From assembly GCA_002239065.1 (NCBI GenBank), contig MPNO01000027.1:1-55557 (forward strand): a stretch of 55,557 nt of DNA, in the 5' to 3' direction. Shown one piece after another: positions 18,001-26,113 of the stretch. The position numbers and the translations under genes were made by a program. How positions within the stretch are numbered: position 1 is the first letter of the stretch; every line of letters begins with the position of its first letter. Origin of the DNA: Defluviicoccus sp. bin129 (lineage in GTDB: Bacteria; Pseudomonadota; Alphaproteobacteria; MPNO01). The notes below the pieces were generated by a model. The model saw only the letters and a program-made list of their open reading frames with translations. It ran no database searches and was not told the DNA's origin.

Positions 18001-19176
18001 TCAGGCGCTCTCGTAGAGCCTGGTGAGCACGAACTCGCGGTGGCCGAGGGCCTCCGCCGCGGTGAGCCTGCCGTTGGCGGTCCGAATCATCATCTCGAGC
18101 AGCGCATCGCCCGCCTCGTCCGGGGTCATCTCGCGGCGCAGCAGGCCGGAGACGTCGACGTCCACATGCTCGCCCATCGTGCGCACGGTGCGCGGGTTGG
18201 CGCAGAGCTTGATGTTGGGGAGGATCGGATTGCCGATGATGTTGCCCTGGCCGGTGGGGAAGAAATGCACCGTGAACCCGGCGGCGGCACAGAGCGTCAC
18301 CATCTCGGCCGCGGCGGAAGACGAATCCATGAACCAGAGGCCCGTCCCGTCCGGCGTCTCCGCCTTGTCGAGCACCCCGTCCACCATGCACTTGCGGCCG
18401 ATCTTCTGGATGTTGCCGAGCGCCTTCTCCTCGATGGTGGTGAGCCCGCCGGCGATATTGCCCTTGGTCGGCTGCGATTCCGACAGATCGCTGGTCTTGT
18501 GCCGCTCGACGACCTCCTGGTATCGGTCGAACATGTGCATGAAGCGCGCCCGCACCTCCGGCGTGCGGCAGCGCTCGGCCACCAGATGCTCGCCGCCGGT
18601 GATCTCGGTGGTCTCGCCGAACAGCAGCGTGGCGCCCGTCGGGTAGAGCTTGTCGAAGGCATTGCCGACGGTGGGGTTGGAGCCGCAGCCCGAGGTGGTG
18701 TCCGATTCGCCGCATTTGGTCGACACCCATAGCTCGGCGACCGGCGCCTCCTCGCGCACCGTCTCCGACGCCGCCTGGACGAATTCGCGCGCGGAGCGCG
18801 AGGCGCGCATGATGGTCTCGTGGTCGCCATGCATCTCGATGCCGTAACCGGCGACCGGCTTGCCGGTCGCGGCGATGCCGTCGACCACGCGGCCCGTCCA
18901 GCCCTCCTCGATGCCGATCACCACCACCGCGGCCACGTTGGGGTTGGCGCCGGTGCCGATCAGGGTGCGGAAATGGAGGTCGAGGTCGGCCCCGAACTGG
19001 AGCCGCCCATAGGGGTGGGGGATCGCCATCGCCCCCTTGATGTTGTTGGCGACCGCCTCGCAGGCGGCGTTGGAGAGGTCGTCGACGGGAAGCACGATGA
19101 CGTGGTTGCGCACCCCCACCCGGCCGTTCTCGCGGCGGTAGCCCCGGAAGGTCGCGTTCGCCAGATCGATTGCCAT
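18001..19176 (-). CDS. suyB: UxaA-family lyase large subunit, probable (R)-sulfolactate sulfo-lyase SuyB
   Basis: 391 aa, starting at ATG 19176 behind AGGAG. The family (altronate/galactarate dehydratases and SuyB) is recognised from [37 protein letters not shown], and [18 protein letters not shown], whose Cys residues and acidic ligands bind the metal centre. SuyB with SuyA splits (R)-sulfolactate into pyruvate and sulfite. I prefer this over altronate dehydratase because the small subunit is a separate ~93-aa gene directly upstream and the neighbouring TRAP/HpsN-type genes fit sulfonate catabolism. Family membership is certain; the exact substrate is inference. Confidence 0.8.
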   Translation of the reverse strand: MAIDLANATFRGYRRENGRVGVRNHVIVLPVDDLSNAACEAVANNIKGAMAIPHPYGRLQFGADLDLHFRTLIGTGANPNVAAVVVIGIEEGWTGRVVDGIAATGKPVAGYGIEMHGDHETIMRASRSAREFVQAASETVREEAPVAELWVSTKCGESDTTSGCGSNPTVGNAFDKLYPTGATLLFGETTEITGGEHLVAERCRTPEVRARFMHMFDRYQEVVERHKTSDLSESQPTKGNIAGGLTTIEEKALGNIQKIGRKCMVDGVLDKAETPDGTGLWFMDSSSAAAEMVTLCAAAGFTVHFFPTGQGNIIGNPILPNIKLCANPRTVRTMGEHVDVDVSGLLRREMTPDEAGDALLEMMIRTANGRLTAAEALGHREFVLTRLYESA

Positions 19177-19186
19177 CTTCGGTCTC

Positions 19187-19468
19187 CTACCAGCGCTTGG
19201 TCTTGATGTTGTGCACGTGGGCGTGCTCGCCCACCGCGATGTCGGCCACCGTGCGGCCGATATCGACGCCGTACTTGATGACGGTGTCGCCCGTCTTCAT
19301 CGGCTTGATCGCCAGCTTGTGGCCGATCGGAATGTCGCCGGCCGCCCGGAAGGCGATCTCCCGATCCTGGTCCATGATCCAGCCGGTGAGCTCCGCTCCC
19401 GCCTCGACCCCCTCGACGACGACGACGCCCACGCTGTCGTCCTCGTCATGCACCACGAAATCGATCAT
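19187..19468 (-). CDS. suyA: SAF-domain small subunit, probable sulfolactate sulfo-lyase SuyA
   Basis: 93-aa SAF-domain protein: [20 protein letters not shown], then [20 protein letters not shown] and the UxaA/SuyA ending [14 protein letters not shown]. In the altronate dehydratase family this domain is usually fused to or paired with the large subunit; a separate ~90-aa subunit is how SuyA is organised. The start ATG at 19468 overlaps the stop of lacI (ATGA), and the stop is 10 bases before suyB, so lacI-suyA-suyB is one transcript. Confidence 0.8.
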   Translation of the reverse strand: MIDFVVHDEDDSVGVVVVEGVEAGAELTGWIMDQDREIAFRAAGDIPIGHKLAIKPMKTGDTVIKYGVDIGRTVADIAVGEHAHVHNIKTKRW

Positions 19469-20496
19469 CGCGCTTCTCCCTTCATGGGCCCCGGCGGGGC
19501 CAGCGACCCGCGCTCGACCAGCGCGGTCTCGAACACGACGCTGCGGGCGTCCTTTTCCTGCGCGCGCAGCCGCAGGAGCAGCGACGCCGCGGCCTCGCCC
19601 ATCCGGCGATGGGGCACGTGCACCGTGGTGAGCGACGGGTCGAGCACCAGCGCCAGGTCGATATCGTCGAACCCGGTCACCGACACGTCGGCCGGCGCGG
19701 CGAGGCCGAGCGCGCGCACCGCGGTCAGCGCCCCGGCGGCGATGACGTCGTTGCCGCAGACGATCGCGGTCGGGCGCGGCCCGGCCGTCATCAGCCGGCG
19801 CGCCGCCGCCGCGCTCGCCTTGAGGTTGTAGGGCGTCTCGATCAGGTTGGTCCGGTCGAGGCCGAGCCCGTGACGGGCGAGCGCGTCGCGCACGCCCTCG
19901 ACCCTTGCCGCTGCCCGGTCGTTGCCCCGCGTGACGCCCGCAATCATGGCGACGCGCCGGTGGCCGAGCTCCAGCACCCGCTCCGCCATCGCCCGCGCCG
20001 CCGCCCGGTTGTCGAAGCCGACGCAGGGCCAGGGGCAGTCCGGCCGCCATGACCAGACCAGGACGAACGGTACCAGGCGGCGCTCGAGCATGGCGTATAT
20101 CGAGGGGTCGCGCGCCTCGCCGATCAGCACCAGCCCGTCGACGCCGCGGCCGAGCAGGGCGCGGATTTGCTCCGCCTCGCGCGCCGGGTCGTAGTTCGAG
20201 GTGGCGACGACCAGGGTGACCCCGTCCCCGGCGAGCGCCTCCTGGAGCGCCTGCAAGCCGCGCGCGAAGATCGCGTTCTCCATGGTGGGGATGATCGCGC
20301 CCACCGTGTTGGTGCGGTTGGAGGCGAGCGCGCGGGCGCCGAAATGCGGCGTGTAGTCGAGACGGGCGACCGCCTCCTCGACCCGGAGACGGGTCTCGGC
20401 ATGCACGAGCTCGGGCTCGTTGAGCACCCGCGAGACCGTCGCGGTGGAGACGCCCGCCATGCCGGCGACGTCCTCGAGGGTGGGCCAGGGTCTCAT
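19465..20496 (-). CDS. LacI-family transcriptional regulator of the sulfonate cluster
   Basis: 343 aa from ATG 20496. Helix-turn-helix at residues 6-25 (LEDVAGMAGVSTATVSRVLN), then the hinge helix ALASNRTNTVGAIIPT and a periplasmic-binding-protein-like ligand domain ending in FDDIDLALVLDPSLTTVHVP. An in-frame GTG nine bases upstream has a better-spaced AAGGAG and could be the real start. It is the first gene of lacI-suyA-suyB and divergent from the TRAP/hps genes. Two palindromes of the LacI type lie 45-80 bp upstream, so autoregulation and control of both arms are likely. The inducer is probably a pathway intermediate. Confidence 0.92.
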   Translation of the reverse strand: MRPWPTLEDVAGMAGVSTATVSRVLNEPELVHAETRLRVEEAVARLDYTPHFGARALASNRTNTVGAIIPTMENAIFARGLQALQEALAGDGVTLVVATSNYDPAREAEQIRALLGRGVDGLVLIGEARDPSIYAMLERRLVPFVLVWSWRPDCPWPCVGFDNRAAARAMAERVLELGHRRVAMIAGVTRGNDRAAARVEGVRDALARHGLGLDRTNLIETPYNLKASAAAARRLMTAGPRPTAIVCGNDVIAAGALTAVRALGLAAPADVSVTGFDDIDLALVLDPSLTTVHVPHRRMGEAAASLLLRLRAQEKDARSVVFETALVERGSLAPPGPMKGEAR

Positions 20497-20540
20497 GCTC
20501 CGCACGGACTCCTTCGCGGGAATTGCCCAATACTTATCAA

Positions 20541-20575
20541 AGAAAGCGCTTGTAGACAAAATGAAAGCGCTTGCA
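20541..20575. promoter_or_regulatory. paired LacI-type operators in the divergent promoter
   Basis: Two almost identical palindromes: AGAAAGCGCTTGTA (20541-20554) and TGAAAGCGCTTGCA (20562-20575), sharing the core AAAGCGCTT and centred 21 bp, two helical turns, apart. The second fits the consensus shape of LacI/CcpA/PurR-family sites (TG-AA-CG-T-CA with central CG). They lie between lacI (start 20496) and the TRAP-operon start (20649), where one regulator could repress both directions. The spacing is right for two dimers on the same face. Binding is inferred. Confidence 0.75.
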
Positions 20576-20648
20576 TTCGCAAAACGGGCGCCGCATACTG
20601 CGATTCGCGGACGATTCGAACGCCACCCGACCGGGAGGAGGCGCCCAG

Positions 20649-20885
20649 GTGATCCGTGACGGCCGCATCGCGCTGATCGGCGCCCTGATCTGTTTTCTCG
20701 TCTATTTCGGCAACGTCGCCATGGGCGCCGCGGGCTTCGGCGTTTTCTTCGGCGACGTGGCCGAGATGCTGGCCCTGTTCGTCGCCGTGCTGCTGTTCGT
20801 GGCCGGCGTGCTGATGCTGGAAGCGGCGGAAAACCGAATCGACGACCCCCGACAACCGATCGATCCAAGGGAGGATCCGACATGA
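20649..20885 (+). CDS. small two-helix membrane protein at the head of the TRAP operon
   Basis: 78 aa from GTG 20649, preceded by GGAGGAGG at a good distance. Two hydrophobic segments (about 8-30, IALIGALICFLVYFGNVAMG; and 38-58, MLALFVAVLLFVAGVLML) and a polar acidic tail. No family recognised. Its stop overlaps the start of dctP (ATGA at 20882-20885), so it is translated with the transporter and may be an accessory or assembly factor; this is inference from position. The open frame extends upstream to 20571, through the operator region, which I reject as coding. Confidence 0.65.
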   Translation: MIRDGRIALIGALICFLVYFGNVAMGAAGFGVFFGDVAEMLALFVAVLLFVAGVLMLEAAENRIDDPRQPIDPREDPT

Positions 20886-22097
20886 GCGACGAGAAAATCC
20901 GGGCCGAGATCGCCTCGGTCGAACGCCGCAACTTCTTCAAGCTGGCCGGTGCCGGCGGGTTCACCGCGGCGGCGGTGGCGGCTGCCTCCGGCACGCTGCT
21001 GTCGAGCAAGGCCTCCGCCCAGACCGCCAAGGAGGAGGCGATGCGCAAGCGCACCGCCAAGCACGTCATGACGGTGGGCACCGCCTATGTGCTGACGGCG
21101 GACCGCAGCTACCCGATCATGCAGCTCGACTTCAAGGAGAACGTGCAGAACGCGACCAACGGCAAGGTCTATGTCAAGCTCGCCGCGGGCGGTCAGCTGG
21201 GCGTCGGCAGCGCGCTGGCGCAGAAGGTGCAGGGCGGCACCATCCAGGCGGCGCAGCATTCGCTGTCCAACTTCGCGCCCTTCGCGCCGGTGATCGATTT
21301 GATCAACCTGCCCTATCTGTGCGGCGCCAACCAGCGCTTCGTGAACCTGGTGACCTCCGAACACTGGCGCAAGACCGTCCACCCCAAGGTCGAGGCGCGC
21401 GGCTTCAAGCCGCTCTACTACGTGGTCATCGACCCGCGCGTCGTCGCGGTGCGCAAGGGCGGGGCGGGCGCGGTGATCTCGCCGGCCGACCTCAAGGGCG
21501 TCAAGTTCCGGGTGCCGGGCTCGAAGATGCTGCAGCAGTATTACCGCCTGGTCGGCGCCAACCCGACGCCGGTGGCCTGGGGCGAGACCCCGTCGGCGAT
21601 CAAGCAGGGGGTGGCGGATGCGCTCGACCCGGCGGTCGGCGCGCTCTTCGTGTTCGGCTTCAAGGACATCCTGAGCCACGTCACCTTCACCCAGGCGGTG
21701 CCGGACAGCCAGGTCTATTCCTGCAATCTCGAATGGTTCAACGGGCTGTCCGGCGACGTGAAGGACGGCATCGACTTCGCCGCCGAGGTCACCTCGCAGC
21801 AGAACCTCGCCAAGGTCCCGGCCGCGCGCGCTTACGCGATGGCGGAGCTGCGCAGGTCGGGCGTCGAGTTCCATTCGCTGACCAAGGCCCAGCTCGCCAA
21901 GTGGCAGGAGGCGGGCGGCTACCAGCGCCCGGAATGGGACGGATTCAAGACCAAGTTCGCGGGCTCCATGGAATCGTTCGAGAAACTGGTCGAAGCGGCG
22001 GGAACCCCGGGCCGCCACTACGTCCACGACGCCTGCGCGGCGGGGGCGGCCCGGCGGGGGTTCCCCCCCGGGCCGCGACTCGGTCCACGACGCCTGA
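20882..22097 (+). CDS. TRAP transporter solute-binding protein (DctP type), 3' end disturbed
   Basis: Binds the substrate in the periplasm for the TRAP permease. N-terminal twin-arginine signal (RRNFFKLAGAGGF, residues 15-27). DctP-family features include HSLSNFAPFAPVIDLINLPY and FRVPGSKMLQQYYRLVGANP, with the conserved substrate Arg expected in the latter. The natural end is disturbed: a 61/60-bp tandem repeat starts at 22009, and the TGA at 22095-22097 in copy 2 is one base out of frame. Deleting one C from the seven-C run 22063-22069 brings this stop in frame. As sequenced the frame runs to 22450 over dctQ. The context suggests DHPS as ligand. Confidence 0.85.
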
Positions 22098-22140
22098 GCG
22101 GCGGCGGCGGCCTGGCGGCGCTTCCCGCCGGGCCGCGACC
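22009..22140 (+). repeat. GC-rich tandem repeat (61 + 60 bp, partial third copy) at the dctP end
   Basis: Copy 1 is 22009-22069 and copy 2 is 22070-22129, followed by about 11 bp of a third (22130-22140). Shared blocks include GTCCACGACGCCTG and CGGGCCGCGAC. Copy 1 has TGC where copy 2 has the TGA stop, and one extra C in a 7-C run. Copies differ at several other positions, mostly G/C runs. Confidence 0.75.
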
Positions 22141-22173
22141 GCTCGCGGCATGCCGAACGGCGGAGGCAGGTAC

Positions 22174-22680
22174 GTGCTCGGATCGCTCAACCGGAACGTC
22201 GAGCGCCTGGCGCTGCTGGTGTTCTACACCATGCTGGTCGCCACCATGGCGGTCGAGGTGGTGCGCCGCGAGGTGTTCGCCTATTCCTCGATCTGGGGCG
22301 AGGAGATCGTGCGCTACGCGTTCATCTACCTCGCCTGGATCGGCGCCGCCGCGGCGGTACGCGAGCGCGCGCATATCCGCATCGACGTGCTGTTCAACTA
22401 TGTCGGGCCGCGCGTCAAGGCGCTGCTCTACATCTTCGGCGACCTGGTGATGCTGGCGATCGCGGTGATCGCCGTGTGGTGGTCGCTGGAGACGGCCTCC
22501 GTCTCGTGGAAGTTCGGCTCGGTCAGCCACGGCCTGCGCATGTCGATGGTGTGGTTCCTCGCCGCCGTGCCGATCGGCTTTTCGCTGATGGTCTTCCGCC
22601 TCGCCCAGTCGCTGATCCGCGATGTCTCCGATTTCCGCGCCGGCCGCCCCGTGCACGAGGGCGGCCAGCTGTTCGACTGA
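22174..22680 (+). CDS. TRAP transporter small permease subunit (DctQ type)
   Basis: About 168 aa with four membrane segments. I start at GTG 22174 because CGGAGG lies 7-8 bases upstream; an in-frame ATG at 22150 has no such site and would add eight residues. DctQ features: EVVRREVFAYSSIWGEEIVRYAFIYLAWIG and RERAHIRIDVLF, the conserved 'R-x-x-H-I-x-I/V-D' segment of small TRAP subunits. It pairs with DctM to form the membrane domain. Next gene begins 14 bases after its stop. Confidence 0.88.
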   Translation: MLGSLNRNVERLALLVFYTMLVATMAVEVVRREVFAYSSIWGEEIVRYAFIYLAWIGAAAAVRERAHIRIDVLFNYVGPRVKALLYIFGDLVMLAIAVIAVWWSLETASVSWKFGSVSHGLRMSMVWFLAAVPIGFSLMVFRLAQSLIRDVSDFRAGRPVHEGGQLFD

Positions 22681-22694
22681 CAGGGGAGGGGCGG

Positions 22695-24026
22695 ATGGTC
22701 TGGAACCAGCTTCAGCAGGGCGCGCAGGCCATCGGCTGGGACTTCTTCGGCCCGGTCATCCTGTTCGTCCTCCTGATCGGGCTCGGCGTGCCGGTCTGGG
22801 CGTCGATCGGCGCCGGCGCGGTGACGATGCTGCTGGTGTCGGGCGTGTTGCCGCTGTCGCTGCTGGGCGAGAGCCTGTTCGACGGGATCGATCATTTCGC
22901 GTTGACCGCGGTGCCGCTGTTCATTCTCACCGGCGACGTGCTGGTGCGCACCGGGCTCAGCCGAAAGTTCCTCGACGTGGCCGAGGCGCTCACCTGCTGG
23001 GCGAAAGGCGGGTTCGGCTCGGCCACGGTGCTGGTCTGCGGCATGTTCTCGGCGATCTCCGGCTCCGACGCCGCCGGCGCCGCCGCGGTCGGCCGCATGA
23101 CCATCGCGCGGCTGGTCGAATCGGGCTACCCGCGCCCCTATGCCTGCGCCCTGGTGGCGGCGGGCGCCTGCACCGGCATCCTGATCCCGCCCTCGATCGC
23201 CTATATCGTGATCGGGCTGGTGCTCGGCATCTCGGCGGCGACCCTGTTCCAGGCGGCGCTGATCCCGGGCGTGCTGATCCTCGGCTCGATCCTGGTCACC
23301 AACATCGTCGTCAACCGGCGCCACGCCTATGAGGGCGGCGGGCTGATCTCGACCCGCGAATGGGCGGCCAATCTGGGCCGCGCGCTGAAGAACGGCTGGT
23401 ACGCCTTCCTGGTTCCCGGGGTGATCTTCTGGGGCATCTTCTCGGGCCGTCTCACCCCGACCGAGGCGGGCGCGACGGCGGTGGTGATCACCATCGTGAT
23501 GGGCTTCATCCTGGGCACGCTGAAGCTCTCGGACTTTCCGGCGATGATGGTGAGCTCGGCCAAGGTGAACGGGGTGATCCTGCCGATCATCGCGCTCTCG
23601 CTGCCGCTCGCCCAGACCATGGCGGCGCTCGGCGTGCCGCAGGGCTTCGTCTTCGCGGTCACCTCGCTGACGGAAAACCCCTATCTGCTGATCCTGTTGA
23701 TGATCGCCATCTTGATCGCCGCCGGCTGCGTGATGGAGACCACCCCCAATATCGTAATCCTGGCGCCCATCCTGAAGCCGCTGGCCGACGAGATCGGGCT
23801 GAACGAGATCCAGTTCTGCGTCATGATGATCACCGCGCTCGGCGTCGGCTTCATCACCCCGCCGCTCGGGCTCAACCTGTTCGTGGTGTCGGGGCTCACC
23901 GGCGATTCGATTCTCAAGATCGCTGCCCGTGCGGTACCCTTCGTGTTCTTCATGCTGCTGGTGGTGCTGCTGATCGCCTATTTCCCGACGATCTCCACCC
24001 TGCTGCTGCCCGAGGCCTATAAGTGA
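22695..24026 (+). CDS. TRAP transporter large permease subunit (DctM type)
   Basis: 443-aa membrane protein with about 12 hydrophobic spans, the sodium-coupled transport subunit. Starts at ATG 22695 behind AGGGGAGGGG. DctM hallmarks: GLGVPVWASIGAG, MFSAISGSDAAGAAAVG, GACTGILIPPSIAYIVIG and, near the end, MMITALGVGFITPPLGLNLF. Follows dctQ and is seven bases before the hpsN-like gene. With the DctP and DctQ proteins it would form a high-affinity importer, by context for a C3 sulfonate such as DHPS. Confidence 0.93.
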   Translation: MVWNQLQQGAQAIGWDFFGPVILFVLLIGLGVPVWASIGAGAVTMLLVSGVLPLSLLGESLFDGIDHFALTAVPLFILTGDVLVRTGLSRKFLDVAEALTCWAKGGFGSATVLVCGMFSAISGSDAAGAAAVGRMTIARLVESGYPRPYACALVAAGACTGILIPPSIAYIVIGLVLGISAATLFQAALIPGVLILGSILVTNIVVNRRHAYEGGGLISTREWAANLGRALKNGWYAFLVPGVIFWGIFSGRLTPTEAGATAVVITIVMGFILGTLKLSDFPAMMVSSAKVNGVILPIIALSLPLAQTMAALGVPQGFVFAVTSLTENPYLLILLMIAILIAAGCVMETTPNIVILAPILKPLADEIGLNEIQFCVMMITALGVGFITPPLGLNLFVVSGLTGDSILKIAARAVPFVFFMLLVVLLIAYFPTISTLLLPEAYK

Positions 24027-24033
24027 GTGCCGG

Positions 24034-25341
24034 ATGACGGTCACCTACCTCAAGCGCGCCGCCAGGCGCGCGACCGACGATGCGGGCGAGGTGGCGAGGG
24101 CGGTGGCGGAGATCCTCGACGAGATCGAGGCCGGCGGCGAGGCCACGGCGCGGCGCTACGCCGCCGAGTTCGACCGCTATGACGGCAACCTGGTGCTGGC
24201 GCGGGACGAGATCGACGCCGCCGCGGCCAGGGTGCCGCCAAAGGTCAAGGACGACATCCGCTTTGCCTGGGACAATATCCGCCGCTTCGCCGAGGCCCAG
24301 AAGGCGACCATCCGGGACATGGAGATCGAGGTCACGCCCGGCATGGTGGCCGGGCAGAGGGCGATCCCCTGCCGGGCGGCGGGCTGCTACACCCCGGGCG
24401 GCCGTTACAGCCACGTCGCCTCGGCGCTGATGACCGTGACCACGGCGAAGGTCGCCGGGTGCGGGCACATCGCCGTCTGTTCCCCGCCGCGTCCCGGCGT
24501 CGGCATCGCGCCTGCGATCGTCTACAGCGCCGATCTGTGCGGGGCCGACTCGATCCTGGCGCTCGGCGGGGTGCAGGGCATCGCTGCGATGGCGTTCGGC
24601 CTGTTCGGCCTGCCCCGGGCCGACATCCTGGTCGGCCCCGGCAACCAGTTCGTCGCCGAAGCCAAGCGCATCCTCTTCGGCCGGGTCGGCATCGACATGT
24701 TCGCCGGCCCCACCAACAGCCTGATCCTCGCCGACGGGACCGCCGATCCGCATATCGTCGCCTGGGACCTGATCGGCCAGGCCGAGCACGGCTACAACTC
24801 CCCGGTCTGGCTCGCCACCACGCACCGCCCGCTCGCCGAGCGCGTGCTGGAGCTGGTGCCGCGCTATATCGAGACACTGCCCGAGCTCAACCGCAACAGC
24901 GCCGCCACGGCGTGGAACGACATGGCGGAGGTGATGGTGGTTCCCGACCGCGAGGCCCTGGCGCGGGTGGCCGACGACTACGCGCCCGAGCATCTGCACG
25001 TCCAGGCCGCGGATCCCGACTGGTTCCTCGGCCGGCTGCAATGTTACGGCTCGCTGTTTCTCGGCGAGGAGACGACGGTGGCCTTCGGCGACAAGTCGGC
25101 GGGGCCCAACCACGTGCTGCCGACGTCGGGCGCCGCGCGCTACACCGGCGGCCTCTCGGTCCACAAATACATGAAGCTGGTGACCTGGCAGCGCGCGACG
25201 CGCGAAGGCGCGAAGCCGGTGGCCGAGGCGACCGCCCGGATCTCCCGGCTGGAAGGGATGGAGGGCCACGCGCGGACCGCCGACATCCGGCTGGAAAAGT
25301 ATTTCCCCGGCGAGAGTTTCGACCTGTCCGTCGGCGGCTGA
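24034..25341 (+). CDS. hpsN: histidinol dehydrogenase-family enzyme, probable sulfopropanediol dehydrogenase HpsN
   Basis: 435-aa NAD-dependent Zn dehydrogenase of the HisD fold. HpsN oxidises (R)-2,3-dihydroxypropane-1-sulfonate in two steps to (R)-sulfolactate. HisD-type catalytic and Zn residues are kept: IGQAEHGYNSPVWL (Gln, His), DDYAPEHLHVQ (Glu, His), FGDKSAGPNHVLPTSGAARY (Asp) and EGMEGHARTADIR (His). Substrate-site segments differ from HisD (e.g. GPTNSLILAD and GGLSVHKYMK). No other histidine genes are nearby; TRAP, SDR, Zn-ADH and SuyAB genes are, which matches the known hps-suy arrangement. Family is certain; HpsN is a strong inference. Confidence 0.85.
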   Translation: MTVTYLKRAARRATDDAGEVARAVAEILDEIEAGGEATARRYAAEFDRYDGNLVLARDEIDAAAARVPPKVKDDIRFAWDNIRRFAEAQKATIRDMEIEVTPGMVAGQRAIPCRAAGCYTPGGRYSHVASALMTVTTAKVAGCGHIAVCSPPRPGVGIAPAIVYSADLCGADSILALGGVQGIAAMAFGLFGLPRADILVGPGNQFVAEAKRILFGRVGIDMFAGPTNSLILADGTADPHIVAWDLIGQAEHGYNSPVWLATTHRPLAERVLELVPRYIETLPELNRNSAATAWNDMAEVMVVPDREALARVADDYAPEHLHVQAADPDWFLGRLQCYGSLFLGEETTVAFGDKSAGPNHVLPTSGAARYTGGLSVHKYMKLVTWQRATREGAKPVAEATARISRLEGMEGHARTADIRLEKYFPGESFDLSVGG

Positions 25342-25345
25342 CGCG

Positions 25346-26113
25346 ATGGGCGCGCTCTACCGCCCCGACCTGTTCGACGTCGCCGGCCGTGTCGCCTGCG
25401 TGACCGGAGCGAGCTCCGGCATCGGACGGGCGATCGCCACCGCGCTGGCGGAGGCCGGAGCGCGGGTGGTCGGCGTCGCCAGGCGCGGCGGGGCGCTGGA
25501 GGACTGGCGCGCCGAGGCGGGCGGCGCGACGGCGGCGGTCGCGGCGGATCTGTCGGACAACGCGGAGACGGAAGCCGTGGCGGGGCGCGTCGAACGACCC
25601 TTCGGCGCGCCGGACATCCTGGTCAACGCCGCCGGGATCAACACCCGCGAGCCCGCCGACGCGGTGACCGCCGAAGGCTGGCGCGCCACCATCGACCTCA
25701 ACCTGGCGGCGCCGTTCTTCCTCGCTCGCGCGCTGGTCCCCGCGATGCGGGAGAAAGGCTGGGGCCGCATCGTCAACCTGGCCTCGCTGCAAAGCGCCCG
25801 CGCCTTTCCCGGCGGGCTCGCCTACGGAGCCTCCAAGGGGGGCGTTGCCCAGCTCACCCGCGCCATGGCCGAGGCGTGGTCGCGCGACGGGATCGCGGTC
25901 AACGCGATCTCTCCCGGCTTTGTCCCGACCGGGTTGACTCAGCCGGTATTCGCCAATCCGGCGCTCGCCGCGAGCCACGCGGCCGGGACCTGCATGGGGA
26001 GGAACGGAACGCTCGGCGACCTGGTCGGTCCGGCCCTGTTTTTCTGTTCCGAAGCGGCCGGCTACGTCACCGGCCAAATTCTCTATGTCGACGGGGGGTA
26101 CAGCGCGAAATGA
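25346..26113 (+). CDS. SDR dehydrogenase, candidate DHPS 2-dehydrogenase
   Basis: 255-aa classical SDR: cofactor loop TGASSGIGRA, VNAAGINT, catalytic Ser in NLASLQSAR, YGASKGG and the C-terminal YVTGQILYVDGG. Four bases after hpsN and overlapping the next gene (ATGA at 26110-26113). Described hps clusters carry two extra dehydrogenases, HpsO and HpsP, thought to interconvert the DHPS enantiomers through the 2-keto compound. An SDR plus Zn-ADH pair right here fits that role, but I cannot say which symbol belongs to which gene. Confidence 0.85.
   Translation: MGALYRPDLFDVAGRVACVTGASSGIGRAIATALAEAGARVVGVARRGGALEDWRAEAGGATAAVAADLSDNAETEAVAGRVERPFGAPDILVNAAGINTREPADAVTAEGWRATIDLNLAAPFFLARALVPAMREKGWGRIVNLASLQSARAFPGGLAYGASKGGVAQLTRAMAEAWSRDGIAVNAISPGFVPTGLTQPVFANPALAASHAAGTCMGRNGTLGDLVGPALFFCSEAAGYVTGQILYVDGGYSAK

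Noticed and set aside
22009..22140. CRISPR-like array
   Set aside because: Only two adjacent imperfect copies without spacers; it is a tandem duplication of the dctP end.
24034..25341. Histidine biosynthesis hisD
   Set aside because: No histidine genes nearby, altered substrate-side segments, and a full sulfonate-type neighbourhood; kept as HpsN-type instead.
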